In this document: positions 25,386 to 34,285 of the stretch, one piece after another
Layout: every line of letters starts with the position of its first letter
Position numbering within the stretch: the stretch's first letter is position 1
Origin: Phocaeicola barnesiae DSM 18169 = JCM 13652
GTDB taxonomy: Bacteria > Bacteroidota > Bacteroidia > Bacteroidales > Bacteroidaceae
Direction: 5' to 3'
DNA length: 64,000 nt
NCBI RefSeq assembly: GCF_000374585.1
Contig: NZ_KB894648.1
Location: 134,171-198,170 of the forward strand
The notes under the pieces: generated by a model
Databases searched by the model: none
What the model was told of the DNA's origin: nothing
What the model saw: only the letters and a program-made list of their open reading frames with translations
Program-made: the position numbers and the translations under genes

Positions 25386-26894
25386 TTAGTTTTTCTTGAT
25401 TTCGATGGCGATACCTTGACGTTCCAGTTCCTTCACGGCACGTTCAATGGCGTCGTAGTGTTCGGGAGCGATACCCAGTTTCGGCAGGTTCAGCACAGGC
25501 AATTCCATGGTGTTGTGCATGTCCTTATCGTCTACCCGGTTGAGAATCATACCTACTGCGCTGGTATTGTTGCTGATAGGGTCAATCAGGATAAACGAAC
25601 CGGTAGCCTTGTTCTGGTTGTACGGGTCGAAGAACAGCTCTTTCGAGGAAGTGAGTACCACACGGGCAATCTGATTCAGCTGCATCGGTACGTCTTCTTT
25701 CTTCAGCTTGCCGTTTTCTACGCTCAGGTGTTCCATCGTATTGATGTCTACCTTGTATTTGATGCTATCGATGCGGGTACGGCTAGTGTTGGTGGTCTGT
25801 TTCAGGAAGAAAGATTTCTCCAGGTCCATCTTTTCTTCGTCCATCCATACCAGCATGGCTTCGAAGTTCCGTCCGACGGTTGGTACATTGTCCGGGTGAA
25901 CCAGCATTTCTCCGCGTGAAACATCGATTTCGTCTTCCAGGGTCAGGGTTACTGACATCGGAGGGTAGGCATAGTCGAGCTCTCCGTCGTAGGTGACAAT
26001 ACTTTTGACGTGCGATTTCTTGCCGGAAGGAAGCGCCATCACTTCATCGCCCTTACGGATGATACCCGAAGCCACCTTGCCGCAAAAACCACGGAAATCG
26101 AGGTTCGGACGGAGTACGTACTGAACCGGATAACGGAAATCGTTCAGGTTATGGTCGTTGCCGATGTGTACGGTTTCCAGGAATTCCAGCAGGGACGGAC
26201 CTTCGTACCACGGCGTACGGTCGGATTTCTCTACTACGTTATCGCCGTCGAGGGCAGACAACGGGATGCAGTTGACATCGGGAATACCCAGCGGGTCGAT
26301 GAAGGCCCGGTAGTCGGACACAATCTTGTCGAAGACTTCTTTCGAGAAGTCCACCAGGTCCATCTTGTTGACCGCCAGTACTACGTGCTTGATACCCAGC
26401 AGGGAAACCAGGTAGGTATGACGGCGGGTCTGGGTGATGACACCGGTACGTGCGTCAACCAGGATGATGGCCAGGTTGGCGGTAGAACCGCCGGTAATCA
26501 TGTTTCGGGTATATTGTTCGTGTCCCGGAGTATCGGCGATGATGAATTTACGGTTGTTGGTCGAGAAGTAACGGTAAGCTACGTCGATGGTGATACCCTG
26601 TTCGCGTTCGGCCTTCAGACCGTCCAGCAGGAGGGCATAGTCGATGTGCTCGCCGGCGTTACCCATACGTTTGCTGTCACGTTCCAGGGCATCCAACTGG
26701 TCTTCGTACAACTTTTTGCTATCGAACAGCAGGCGTCCGATGAGGGTTGATTTCCCGTCGTCCACCGAACCGGCCGTCAGGAAACGCAGCAGGTCCTTCT
26801 GTTCGTCTTTCTTCAGGAATTCTTCGATGGACAATGCGCCACGGCTTTCTCCTTCCATCGGATTCCCGGATTTGCTTTTATCTAGTTCTTCCAT
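25386..26894 (-). CDS. cysN: Sulfate adenylyltransferase, GTPase subunit
   Basis: A 502-residue translation-factor-like GTPase that, with CysD, activates sulfate to APS. Motifs: GSVDDGKST (42-50), [12 protein letters not shown] and NKMDLVD, then two beta-barrel domains. No C-terminal APS kinase domain is fused; CysC is separate. The frame is open upstream to 26990, but [10 protein letters not shown] at 26894 lies in the 19-bp spacing after cysD and gives the expected length. The sulfotransferase follows by 13 bp. Confidence 0.95.
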   Translation of the reverse strand: MEELDKSKSGNPMEGESRGALSIEEFLKKDEQKDLLRFLTAGSVDDGKSTLIGRLLFDSKKLYEDQLDALERDSKRMGNAGEHIDYALLLDGLKAEREQGITIDVAYRYFSTNNRKFIIADTPGHEQYTRNMITGGSTANLAIILVDARTGVITQTRRHTYLVSLLGIKHVVLAVNKMDLVDFSKEVFDKIVSDYRAFIDPLGIPDVNCIPLSALDGDNVVEKSDRTPWYEGPSLLEFLETVHIGNDHNLNDFRYPVQYVLRPNLDFRGFCGKVASGIIRKGDEVMALPSGKKSHVKSIVTYDGELDYAYPPMSVTLTLEDEIDVSRGEMLVHPDNVPTVGRNFEAMLVWMDEEKMDLEKSFFLKQTTNTSRTRIDSIKYKVDINTMEHLSVENGKLKKEDVPMQLNQIARVVLTSSKELFFDPYNQNKATGSFILIDPISNNTSAVGMILNRVDDKDMHNTMELPVLNLPKLGIAPEHYDAIERAVKELERQGIAIEIKKN

Positions 26895-26913
26895 GATTCT
26901 TTCTGAAAATTGG

Positions 26914-27825
26914 TTAGAAATATCCTTCACGCTTCTTCTGTTCCATGCTGGCTTCCTGGTCGAAGTCAATGACACGGGTGGTACGTTCACTCTTGGTGGT
27001 GGTCATCATTTCCTCCACAATCTTTTCGATGGTGTCGGCTTCGCTTTCTACGGCACCGGTGAGCGGCCAGCATCCCAAGGTACGGAAACGTATCTTCTTC
27101 ATTTCAATCTTGTCGCGGTATTTTTCCGGCAGGCGGTCGTCATCCGGCATGATGAGCTGTCCGTCGATGTTTACCACCGGACGTTCCTTGGCGAAATAAA
27201 GCGGGACAATGGGGATATTTTCCAGACGGATGTATTGCCAGATATCCAGTTCGGTCCAGTTGCTGAGCGGGAATACCCGGATGCTTTCTCCCTTACGGAT
27301 GCGGGTGTTGTAGATGTCCCACAATTCCGGACGCTGGTTCTTCGGGTCCCATTGGTGGAATTCGTTGCGGAAGGAGAAGATACGTTCCTTGGCACGCGAT
27401 TTCTCCTCATCGCGGCGGGCACCACCGAAGGCGGCGTCAAACTTGTATTTGTCGAGGGCGTGAAGCAGGGCTTGTGTCTTCATCAGGTCGGTATGCACCT
27501 TGCTACCGTGGGTGAACGGTCCTACTCCTGCGCGGAAGGCGTCCATGTTGCTTTCCACAATCAGGTTCCAGCCGTATTTCTTGGCATATTCGTCGCGGAA
27601 CTGAATCATTTCCTTGAATTTCCATTTCGAGTCGATGTGCATCAACGGGAACGGAACCTTACCCGGTGCGAAGGCTTTCTCTGCCAGGCGGACCATGACG
27701 GAGGAGTCCTTACCGATGCTGTACAGCATGACCGGATTCTCGAATTCGGAAGCCACCTCACGGATGATGTAGATAGACTCGGCTTCGAGTTCTTTCAAGT
27801 GGCTCAGATTATAAGTTTCTTTCAT
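26914..27825 (-). CDS. cysD: Sulfate adenylyltransferase, catalytic subunit
   Basis: A 303-residue PP-loop ATP pyrophosphatase-type enzyme, forming APS from ATP and sulfate together with CysN. The PP-loop is SIGKDSS (36-42) and the C-terminal [14 protein letters not shown] and [15 protein letters not shown] blocks are typical. Length equals that of the E. coli protein. It lies between cysC (55 bp upstream) and cysN (19 bp downstream). Confidence 0.96.
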   Translation of the reverse strand: MKETYNLSHLKELEAESIYIIREVASEFENPVMLYSIGKDSSVMVRLAEKAFAPGKVPFPLMHIDSKWKFKEMIQFRDEYAKKYGWNLIVESNMDAFRAGVGPFTHGSKVHTDLMKTQALLHALDKYKFDAAFGGARRDEEKSRAKERIFSFRNEFHQWDPKNQRPELWDIYNTRIRKGESIRVFPLSNWTELDIWQYIRLENIPIVPLYFAKERPVVNIDGQLIMPDDDRLPEKYRDKIEMKKIRFRTLGCWPLTGAVESEADTIEKIVEEMMTTTKSERTTRVIDFDQEASMEQKKREGYF

Positions 27826-27880
27826 GATGTATGAATTTTGTTTGTTCTTGGTTGGCGGATTACCGGAGTAATCCTTTGGG

Positions 27881-28510
27881 TTATTCGGCCTTTACGCGTG
27901 GCAGAATCAGTTCCAGCAGGCGGTTGACCGATTCCTCTACCGAAAGTTTGGAGGTGTCCAGTGAGAGGTCCGGATGTGCGGGAGCCTCAAACGGGGCAGA
28001 GATGCCGGTGAAGTTCCGGATTTCCCCCTTGCGTGCCTTGGCATAGAGTCCTTTTACATCGCGGCGTTCACATTCCTCCAGGGGAGTGCTGACGTAGATT
28101 TCCAGGAAATTCTCTTTCCCGATGATGCGGGAGGCCATCTCGCGCAATTCGTTGTTCGGGCTGATGAAGGCGGCCAGGGTGATGATTCCCGTTTCTACGA
28201 AGAGTTTGCCCACTTCTGCTATGCGGCGGATATTCTCTACACGGTCTTCGGCCGAGAAGCCCAGGTTGTTGTTGATGCCGCTACGGATGTTGTCTCCGTC
28301 CAAGATGCGGCACAAAAGTCCCCGCTTCTGCAATTCACGTTCCAGGGCGATAGCGATGGTGCTTTTCCCCGAACCGCTCAATCCGGTGAACCATATCATG
28401 ACGCTATGCTGATGGAGGAGCGCTTCCTTGTCGGCACGTCCTAACATGCGGTCGAATATCGGATAAATATGATTTTCAGCTTGCATATATCGTTGTTTTA
28501 TTGAATTCAT
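27881..28510 (-). CDS. cysC: Adenylylsulfate (APS) kinase
   Basis: A 209-residue kinase that phosphorylates APS to PAPS. The P-loop GLSGSGKST is at 43-51, followed by [20 protein letters not shown] and, later, [12 protein letters not shown] and [19 protein letters not shown]. The end with [13 protein letters not shown] is regular. There are about 35 residues before the core, similar to other stand-alone enzymes. It is 6 bp after the permease gene. Confidence 0.95.
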   Translation of the reverse strand: MNSIKQRYMQAENHIYPIFDRMLGRADKEALLHQHSVMIWFTGLSGSGKSTIAIALERELQKRGLLCRILDGDNIRSGINNNLGFSAEDRVENIRRIAEVGKLFVETGIITLAAFISPNNELREMASRIIGKENFLEIYVSTPLEECERRDVKGLYAKARKGEIRNFTGISAPFEAPAHPDLSLDTSKLSVEESVNRLLELILPRVKAE

Positions 28511-28516
28511 GAATAC

Positions 28517-30064
28517 TTAGAAAGGCCATATCTGCGGAATCAGGAAGACTGAAATCAGGAAGGTGATGATGTTCAGCGGTAGTCCTATCCGCACAAAATC
28601 GGTGAACTTGTAGTTTCCGATACCTTGCACAATCAGGTTGGTCTGATAACCGATAGGCGTGGAGAAACTGGCCGAAGCCGCCATACAGATGACCACGAAG
28701 AACGGCATCGGGTCTACTCCCAGTTGTTGCGACAGGGAGAGAGCCAACGGGAATGAAAGGGCTGCCGCCGCATTGTTGGTTATCACTTCGGTAAAGATGT
28801 TCGTTATGATGAAGATGGCCGCCAGCAGGATATACGGACCGTGGCTATGGCTCAGGTCGATGATGTAGCCGGCCAGCAAGTCGGCCACTCCCGAGTTCTC
28901 CATGGCCTTGCTGATGGCGAAGGCACACGAGATGGTAATCAGAATATCCCATGAGATGTATTTGGTATATTTCTGAGGCGGGAAGATTTTGGTCCAGGCC
29001 ATGATGACGGTGGTTACCGATACAAAGAAAAACATGTCCAGCTTGATGCCCGGAGGAAGCATTTCCTGTACGGCAGGAAGTTCGCCGATGGTGGCTCCTG
29101 CAATCATGATGAACAGAAGGGTCAGGGCAAACCAGCGTTTCTTCTTTCCGGCGGGTTCATATTCCTTGCCGTTGGCCAGCATGATGAAGACTGAAGATTC
29201 TCCCCAGGTCTTGATGAAGCTGTCGTCTGCCATGACAATCAGCGTATCTCCTTCGCGGAAGCTGATGTCGCCGAACGAGGTATAGGTACGTCCGCTCCGG
29301 CGTAGTTCCTTGATCTTTGCACCGTAATGCCGTTCGAAATCGAAGTCGCTGATGCGTTTGTTGATACCCGGGAAACGGGGACCGATGACGGCTTCTACCG
29401 GATGAAGTCCGCTATCTACGTTTTCCTCATCGTCGGTCGCTTTGTCCGGTCGCTCAGCCGGAAGCAGGCGTTTCGAGAAGAAGAACAGGTACAGGATGCC
29501 CGCTATGGCCACAAAGATACCTACTTTACCTAACTCGAACATGCTGAACCCTCTTAGTCCGGCATCTATCATCATACTATGTACCACCAGGTTGGTGGAT
29601 GTTCCAATCAAGGTACAGATACCACCCAGGATGGTAACGTACGACAGGGGGATGAGGAAGTAGGTGGCCGGAAGCTTGACATAGTTCGCCCATCGTTTGA
29701 TGATAGGAGCGAAAATGACCACTACCGGCGTATTGTTCAGGAAGGCGGAAATGAAGGCGATGGAAGGCAGGATGCGGACCTGTGCCTTGAAGACCGAGGT
29801 ACGTTCCTGGGGAAGTAACTTCTTGATGAGTTGCGTCAGGGCGCCGCTTTGACGGATTCCTTCGCTTACCAGGAACAGGAGGGCGACGGTAATCATTCCT
29901 TTGTTGCTGAATCCTTCCAACATTTCCTTCGGGGAAAGGATTCCCGTACAGAGGAACAGGACTACTACCGAGAACAGGATCATTCCCGGACGCATCTTGT
30001 CCATAATCAGAGCGGCCAGCATACCTACCAGCGCCAGCAATACGATAATTATCTCAAAAGTCAT
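28517..30064 (-). CDS. SLC13/DASS-family permease with RCK_C domain, probable sulfate importer
   Basis: A 515-residue inner-membrane transporter with about ten to twelve hydrophobic spans in two halves. Each half holds a substrate and sodium clip: LNNTPVVVIFAP (109-120) with GTSTNL (154-159), and ITNNAAAALSFP with FSTPIGYQTNLIV near the C terminus. Between them, about residues 222-290, is a soluble TrkA-C-like segment (ISFREGDTLIVMADD), common in bacterial SLC13 sulfate carriers. Lying in the PAPS operon, sulfate is the most likely substrate; dicarboxylates are the alternative. Confidence 0.87.
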   Translation of the reverse strand: MTFEIIIVLLALVGMLAALIMDKMRPGMILFSVVVLFLCTGILSPKEMLEGFSNKGMITVALLFLVSEGIRQSGALTQLIKKLLPQERTSVFKAQVRILPSIAFISAFLNNTPVVVIFAPIIKRWANYVKLPATYFLIPLSYVTILGGICTLIGTSTNLVVHSMMIDAGLRGFSMFELGKVGIFVAIAGILYLFFFSKRLLPAERPDKATDDEENVDSGLHPVEAVIGPRFPGINKRISDFDFERHYGAKIKELRRSGRTYTSFGDISFREGDTLIVMADDSFIKTWGESSVFIMLANGKEYEPAGKKKRWFALTLLFIMIAGATIGELPAVQEMLPPGIKLDMFFFVSVTTVIMAWTKIFPPQKYTKYISWDILITISCAFAISKAMENSGVADLLAGYIIDLSHSHGPYILLAAIFIITNIFTEVITNNAAAALSFPLALSLSQQLGVDPMPFFVVICMAASASFSTPIGYQTNLIVQGIGNYKFTDFVRIGLPLNIITFLISVFLIPQIWPF

Positions 30065-30073
30065 GACGTGTAT

Positions 30074-30880
30074 TTATTGAGCGATGAACCAGGGGTTCAG
30101 CAACTCTTCTTTGTTATACTGTAGCGGTTCCTGTTTACCGGCCTGGTAGACCTCCTTTCCGGCGGCACGGATGATGGCGTGTCCGGCGGCGGTGTCCCAT
30201 TCCATGGTCGGGGCAAAGCGCGGATAGACATCCGCTTCTCCTTCGGCGATGAGGCAGAGCTTCAGGGAACTTCCCTTCGAAACGGTTTCTACCTGTGCGT
30301 GGCATTGCTTCATTTCGTTGATGTAGGCTTCGGTTTCCGGAGTCAGGTGAGACCGGGAAGCGACAATAACGAAATCCTTCCGGGGAGCGGCATAGGGAAG
30401 CCGTTGCCCTTGATTCATCAGTGAATCGAGGGTCGCGTCGGCCGGTAACTCGGTAATCGAACCTATCTTGTAGGCACCGTATGCGCAATCGGCGAAGAAC
30501 AACTCCTGTTTTACCGGGATGTAGATGACTCCGGCTTCGGGGGTTTCGTTCTGCACGAAGGCGATGTTGACCGTAAATTCACCGTTCCGTTTGATGAATT
30601 CCTTGGTACCGTCCAGCGGGTCTACTATCCAAAGCTCGTTCCAGTTTTTACGTTCCTCTACCGGAATCTGTTTTCCTTCTTCGCTGAGCAGGGGATAAGG
30701 AGTCTCTTGCAAAGTCTTTGCAATGACAGCATGCGACTTCCGGTCGGCAATGGTCAGCGGGGAATTATCCGCTTTCTTTTCTATCTCGAAGTCTGAATTC
30801 GGGTCGGTGTAAACGGCCATAATTTCTTTTCCGGCCTCCAAAGCAGCCCGGATAGCCGTCAATAATATCGTTTTATCCAT
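30074..30880 (-). CDS. cysQ: 3'(2'),5'-bisphosphate nucleotidase
   Basis: A 268-residue magnesium-dependent phosphatase of the inositol monophosphatase superfamily. The metal-binding block DPLDGTKEFIKRNGEFTVNI and the C-terminal MEWDTAAGHAIIRAAG are clear. It removes the 3' phosphate from PAP, the inhibitory by-product of sulfotransfer, and can also limit PAPS. It is the first gene of the operon, 9 bp before the permease. Upstream a near-match -7 box (TTATTTTG) lies about 30 bases before the ATG. Confidence 0.95.
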   Translation of the reverse strand: MDKTILLTAIRAALEAGKEIMAVYTDPNSDFEIEKKADNSPLTIADRKSHAVIAKTLQETPYPLLSEEGKQIPVEERKNWNELWIVDPLDGTKEFIKRNGEFTVNIAFVQNETPEAGVIYIPVKQELFFADCAYGAYKIGSITELPADATLDSLMNQGQRLPYAAPRKDFVIVASRSHLTPETEAYINEMKQCHAQVETVSKGSSLKLCLIAEGEADVYPRFAPTMEWDTAAGHAIIRAAGKEVYQAGKQEPLQYNKEELLNPWFIAQ

Positions 30881-31210
30881 AATGTTAACTCTCTAAAGAA
30901 TTGCAAAATAACGGCTTTTTGGTCAGTTATCATTGGTTGATTATTCGTTTTTTCTGTTCTTAAGCATGTCTTATAACATTCTTTAAGGATTATTTTTGTA
31001 TTTTGGTAGGGGAAAATGTGAATTAGGTAAAAGTGGAGGGTTTAGGAGGAAAAGCGGAATCCAGCTCTCTGGCTTTTGATTGCGATTTGACGAATTCACA
31101 AATTTCAATGGGAAGGTGAAGGAATTTTTTCCCTTTTGCAGGAACGGACAGGCAGTGCATTCCTGCAAAAGGAATGACAGGTTAGCTGATTTATTTATAA
31201 TGGTTCATCA
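30881..31210. other. Intergenic region between cysQ and the APC permease gene
   Basis: 330 bp with no convincing gene. It holds a weak cysQ promoter near 30903-30912 (TTATTTTG on the minus strand, no good -33) and a 13-bp inverted repeat at 31132-31172. A 61-codon open frame (30983-31168, minus) has biased, low-complexity composition and no start context, so I do not call it. Confidence 0.6.
31132..31172. repeat. 13-bp inverted repeat downstream of the APC permease gene
   Basis: CCTTTTGCAGGAA and TTCCTGCAAAAGG (31132-31144, 31160-31172) are perfect arms round a 15-nt loop. It lies 39 bp after the permease stop and could form a terminator or 3'-protecting hairpin, but there is no T run on either side in the right direction. 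Confidence 0.55.
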
Positions 31211-32869
31211 TCAGGCAGCGCTCTCGTGGGTCGTCTTCCAGATGCGGTACATGTAGAAGGCGCAATGGGTAAAGGCAAAGACGAAGGAGATGATCAGAAG
31301 CGTCATGTCCTGGTCCCATCCTACGGTCTGCTGGTGCCAGAGTCCGGTGATGACACTCAGCACCGCCAGTACCAGACCCAATACGTTGAGTACCATGGTT
31401 CCTTTCCGGTGTGGCATGTCATGTTCCAGTTTGCTGTGCTTGATGCCGTAGCAGGCATAGACATCCAGTCCGATGAGCATCCAGAGTACCAGCCGGATCC
31501 ATGTGTCGGCAGGCAGGAAACACATCATGCACAGGCAGGTCAGGATGCCCAGAATAGGAATCAGCGGTACAAACGGAGTCTTGAAGGCACGGGGAGCGTC
31601 CGGCATTGTCTTACGGACTATCAGGACGGCCGCACATACCAGGGTGAAGGCAAGCAGGGTACCGATGCTGGTCATTTCTCCCGCTACCTCCGCCGGGATG
31701 AATCCAGCCAGCAGGCTTACCAATATCATGAACAGGAAATTGCTATGTACAGGGGTACGGAAACGTTCGTTGATGCGTGAGAAGAAGGGTGGAAGCAGGC
31801 CGTCGTGGCTCATGCTCAGGAAGACACGGCTCTGTCCGAGCAATGTCACCATGATGACAGAGCAATACCCGAAGAGGATGGCCAGGATGATGGCCTTGTT
31901 CAACCACGGATAGGCCGGCTGGATGACGCCTGAAGCATCGGCCGTTCCCATGTGCTCGATGGCTACCGCTACGGGGGCGATACCTACTTGCCCCTGGAAA
32001 TCGGTGTAATGTGCTACTCCCGTCATGACATGGGCGAAGAGGATATACAGGATGGTGCAGACCAGCAACGATACCAGGATACCGATGGGCATGTCCCGTT
32101 TCGGATTCCGGGTTTCCTGGGCAGCCGTGCTGACCGCGTCGAAGCCCAGAAAGGCGAAAAAGACAATGGCGGCTCCGCGCAAGATGCCCGAGAAGCCGTA
32201 TTCGCCTACCTTCCCGGTATTTTCCGGAATGTATGGTACATAGTTTTCGGCTTGGATGAACTTCCATCCCAGAATGACGAAGACCAGGATAACGGCAATC
32301 TTGAGGAAGACGATGAGTCCGTTGAAGAACGAGCTGCCCGCCGTTCCCCGCATCAGGATGAGGCTCATCAGGACCACGATGACCATGGCGGGGATGTTGA
32401 CGATACCTCCATCCCACGGACAGGCCGTAAAGGCATGGGGCAGGTCGATGCCGATTCCTTGGAGGAAGACCACCAGGTACCGGCTCCAGCTGATACTCAC
32501 CGTCGTGGCGGCTACGGTATATTCCAGCACCAGGTCCCATCCGATTATCCAGGCGATGAGTTCACCCATGGTGGCGTAGGAATAGGTATAGGCACTACCG
32601 GCCACCGGAATCATGGAAGCGAACTCGGCGTAGCAGAGTCCGGCGAAACAGCAACCGATGGCGGCAATGATGAATGACAGGGTGATGGCAGGACCGGTAT
32701 AACCGGCGGCTACCGTACCGGTGATGGAGAACAATCCCGCTCCGATGATGACTCCTACTCCCAGGGCCACCAGACTGACGGGCCCCAATACTCGTTTCAA
32801 GGTTTGTTTGCCCGACTGGTTGGCTTCCGCCTGCAGGGCTTCTATGCTCTTACGAATGAATAATCCCAT
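31211..32869 (-). CDS. APC-family amino acid permease (cationic amino acid transporter-like)
   Basis: A 552-residue inner-membrane protein with 12 or more hydrophobic segments. The first helices have GVGVIIGAGLFSITG, the unwound substrate helix of the APC fold, and AGLCYAEFASMIPVAGSAYTYSY follows; FFAFLGFDAVSTAAQETRNP is the sixth-helix region. The arrangement is closest to the CAT/YfnA group. Which amino acid it carries cannot be read. It stands alone with a full promoter at 32913-32942. Confidence 0.9.
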   Translation of the reverse strand: MGLFIRKSIEALQAEANQSGKQTLKRVLGPVSLVALGVGVIIGAGLFSITGTVAAGYTGPAITLSFIIAAIGCCFAGLCYAEFASMIPVAGSAYTYSYATMGELIAWIIGWDLVLEYTVAATTVSISWSRYLVVFLQGIGIDLPHAFTACPWDGGIVNIPAMVIVVLMSLILMRGTAGSSFFNGLIVFLKIAVILVFVILGWKFIQAENYVPYIPENTGKVGEYGFSGILRGAAIVFFAFLGFDAVSTAAQETRNPKRDMPIGILVSLLVCTILYILFAHVMTGVAHYTDFQGQVGIAPVAVAIEHMGTADASGVIQPAYPWLNKAIILAILFGYCSVIMVTLLGQSRVFLSMSHDGLLPPFFSRINERFRTPVHSNFLFMILVSLLAGFIPAEVAGEMTSIGTLLAFTLVCAAVLIVRKTMPDAPRAFKTPFVPLIPILGILTCLCMMCFLPADTWIRLVLWMLIGLDVYACYGIKHSKLEHDMPHRKGTMVLNVLGLVLAVLSVITGLWHQQTVGWDQDMTLLIISFVFAFTHCAFYMYRIWKTTHESAA

Positions 32870-32912
32870 GAATTTTTCTTTGATTAGTTGGTTTATAACT
32901 CGATTCGAAGCG

Positions 32913-32942
32913 CAAAGATAGCAATCAATTAAGATTTGGCAA
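32913..32942 (-). promoter_or_regulatory. Promoter of the APC permease gene
   Basis: TTG, 19-bp spacer, TATCTTTG on the minus strand; the -7 box ends 44 bases before the ATG. Confidence 0.65.
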
Positions 32943-32965
32943 TTAAAAATTGAAAGCGAGTCTCC

Positions 32966-34285
32966 CTATTCCAGATAATGTGCAATCTTCCCGCTTATCT
33001 GGAGCAAGGATATTTCGCACATTTTCGTATCGTATTCGGCAGAGAGGATGCGCTCTTCGGCGTCCAGCAAACTTTTCTGGGCTTCACGCATTTCGATACC
33101 GGACAAATCTCCCAACAGGTAACGTTCCTTGGCGATTTCGTGGTTCTCCTTGGCCGAAACCAGGTTCTGGCGTTCCAGGTTCAACAACTGGAGATTGTTC
33201 CGGTAAGCCTGCCACAAGTTGCTCAAGTCCGCCCGGAGTCCCTGTTCCAGTTCCTCCCGTTCCAGTTGTGCGTTGCGGATGGCCAGGCTGGCGTTCCGTT
33301 TTTCGCGTCGGCGGTTTCCGTCGAACAGGTTGAAACCTACGGTGATACCTCCGTTGAATCCCCAATTGCTCCGTTGGCGGGTAGCGTTCACGTCATATTT
33401 GTTGAAGGTATAGCCATAGCCGGCGTTCAGGCGCAGGTACGGATAGTTGCGTGAGAGTACCTTCTTGTAATCCAGTTGGGCAAGAGTCGTATTCTGGTCC
33501 GCCTTCAGCAGGTTGGCGTTGGTAGCGAGCGTGCTGTTCCACAATTCGGTGAAGTTCAGCTTGTCCGTCACGTCGATGATGGAATCCTTTACCCGTATCG
33601 GCCGGTCTACATCCTTTACCGCCATCAGCTCATTCAGGTTGATGCGGGAAGTGTGTACCAGTTCCTGTTGTTTCATGTACTGGGCACTATCGGCATTGAA
33701 GTCCACTTTGGCCTGTTGGTAATCCAGTCGTGAGAAGTTACCGATGTGGTACCGTTCTTCCACGATGCGCAGGCGTTCCTTCGAGAGTGAAACCGCGTAC
33801 CGGAAGTTCTTCAACCGGATTTCCTGCTGGATGTAATTGTAGTATTCGGCCGTCAGGCTGGCGATGAAGTCCTCGATGGCGATGCGGGTATTCGTGGCTC
33901 CCTGGCGTTCCAGTTCCTGCAATTGCTTGTACGTGGTACTGATGTTGAATCCGTCGAAAACCGTCCAGTTCAGGTCGATACCGGCGTTTAAGGTCTGGTC
34001 GAAGACTCCCCGGCTGGTTTCCGTCAATCCGCTTTCGCGTAATTTGCTGTCCGTGTTGTCTACGGTTCCGGAATATCCGGCGGTCAGGTCTACGGTAGGC
34101 AAGTAACCGGCATTGGCCAGGGTCGCGTTGTTCTTGCTTATCTGCTCCTCGTTACGGGTGATGCGTAGCAGGTAGTTGTTGGCCAGCCCTTCTTCCAGGC
34201 ATTGTTGCAGGGTATAGTAATATTGTGCCACCGCCGGGAGAATCCATCCTCCCAGCAGGCAGACGATTAAGATGATTCGTTTCAT
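32966..34285 (-). CDS. TolC-family outer-membrane efflux channel
   Basis: A 439-residue protein with a signal peptide (ending PAVAQ) and two repeated alpha-helical/beta-strand halves, each with a periplasmic coiled coil: LQQCLEEGLANNYLLRI and SKERLRIVEERYHIGNFSRLD in the first, LEQGLRADLSNLWQAYRN and AKERYLLGDLSGIEMREAQ in the second. No lipobox Cys. Its ATG overlaps the RND pump stop by 4 bp, so channel and pump are co-translated. Confidence 0.92.
   Translation of the reverse strand: MKRIILIVCLLGGWILPAVAQYYYTLQQCLEEGLANNYLLRITRNEEQISKNNATLANAGYLPTVDLTAGYSGTVDNTDSKLRESGLTETSRGVFDQTLNAGIDLNWTVFDGFNISTTYKQLQELERQGATNTRIAIEDFIASLTAEYYNYIQQEIRLKNFRYAVSLSKERLRIVEERYHIGNFSRLDYQQAKVDFNADSAQYMKQQELVHTSRINLNELMAVKDVDRPIRVKDSIIDVTDKLNFTELWNSTLATNANLLKADQNTTLAQLDYKKVLSRNYPYLRLNAGYGYTFNKYDVNATRQRSNWGFNGGITVGFNLFDGNRRREKRNASLAIRNAQLEREELEQGLRADLSNLWQAYRNNLQLLNLERQNLVSAKENHEIAKERYLLGDLSGIEMREAQKSLLDAEERILSAEYDTKMCEISLLQISGKIAHYLE

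Noticed and set aside
24266-30880. Sulfate assimilation for cysteine
   Set aside because: No PAPS or APS reductase and no sulfite reductase gene are in the cluster, while a sulfotransferase is; assimilation genes elsewhere cannot be excluded but are not needed to explain this operon.
30983-31168. 61-codon minus-strand frame upstream of cysQ
   Set aside because: Low-complexity translation (many Pro, Asn, Leu), no promoter or domain, and it overlaps the inverted repeat.
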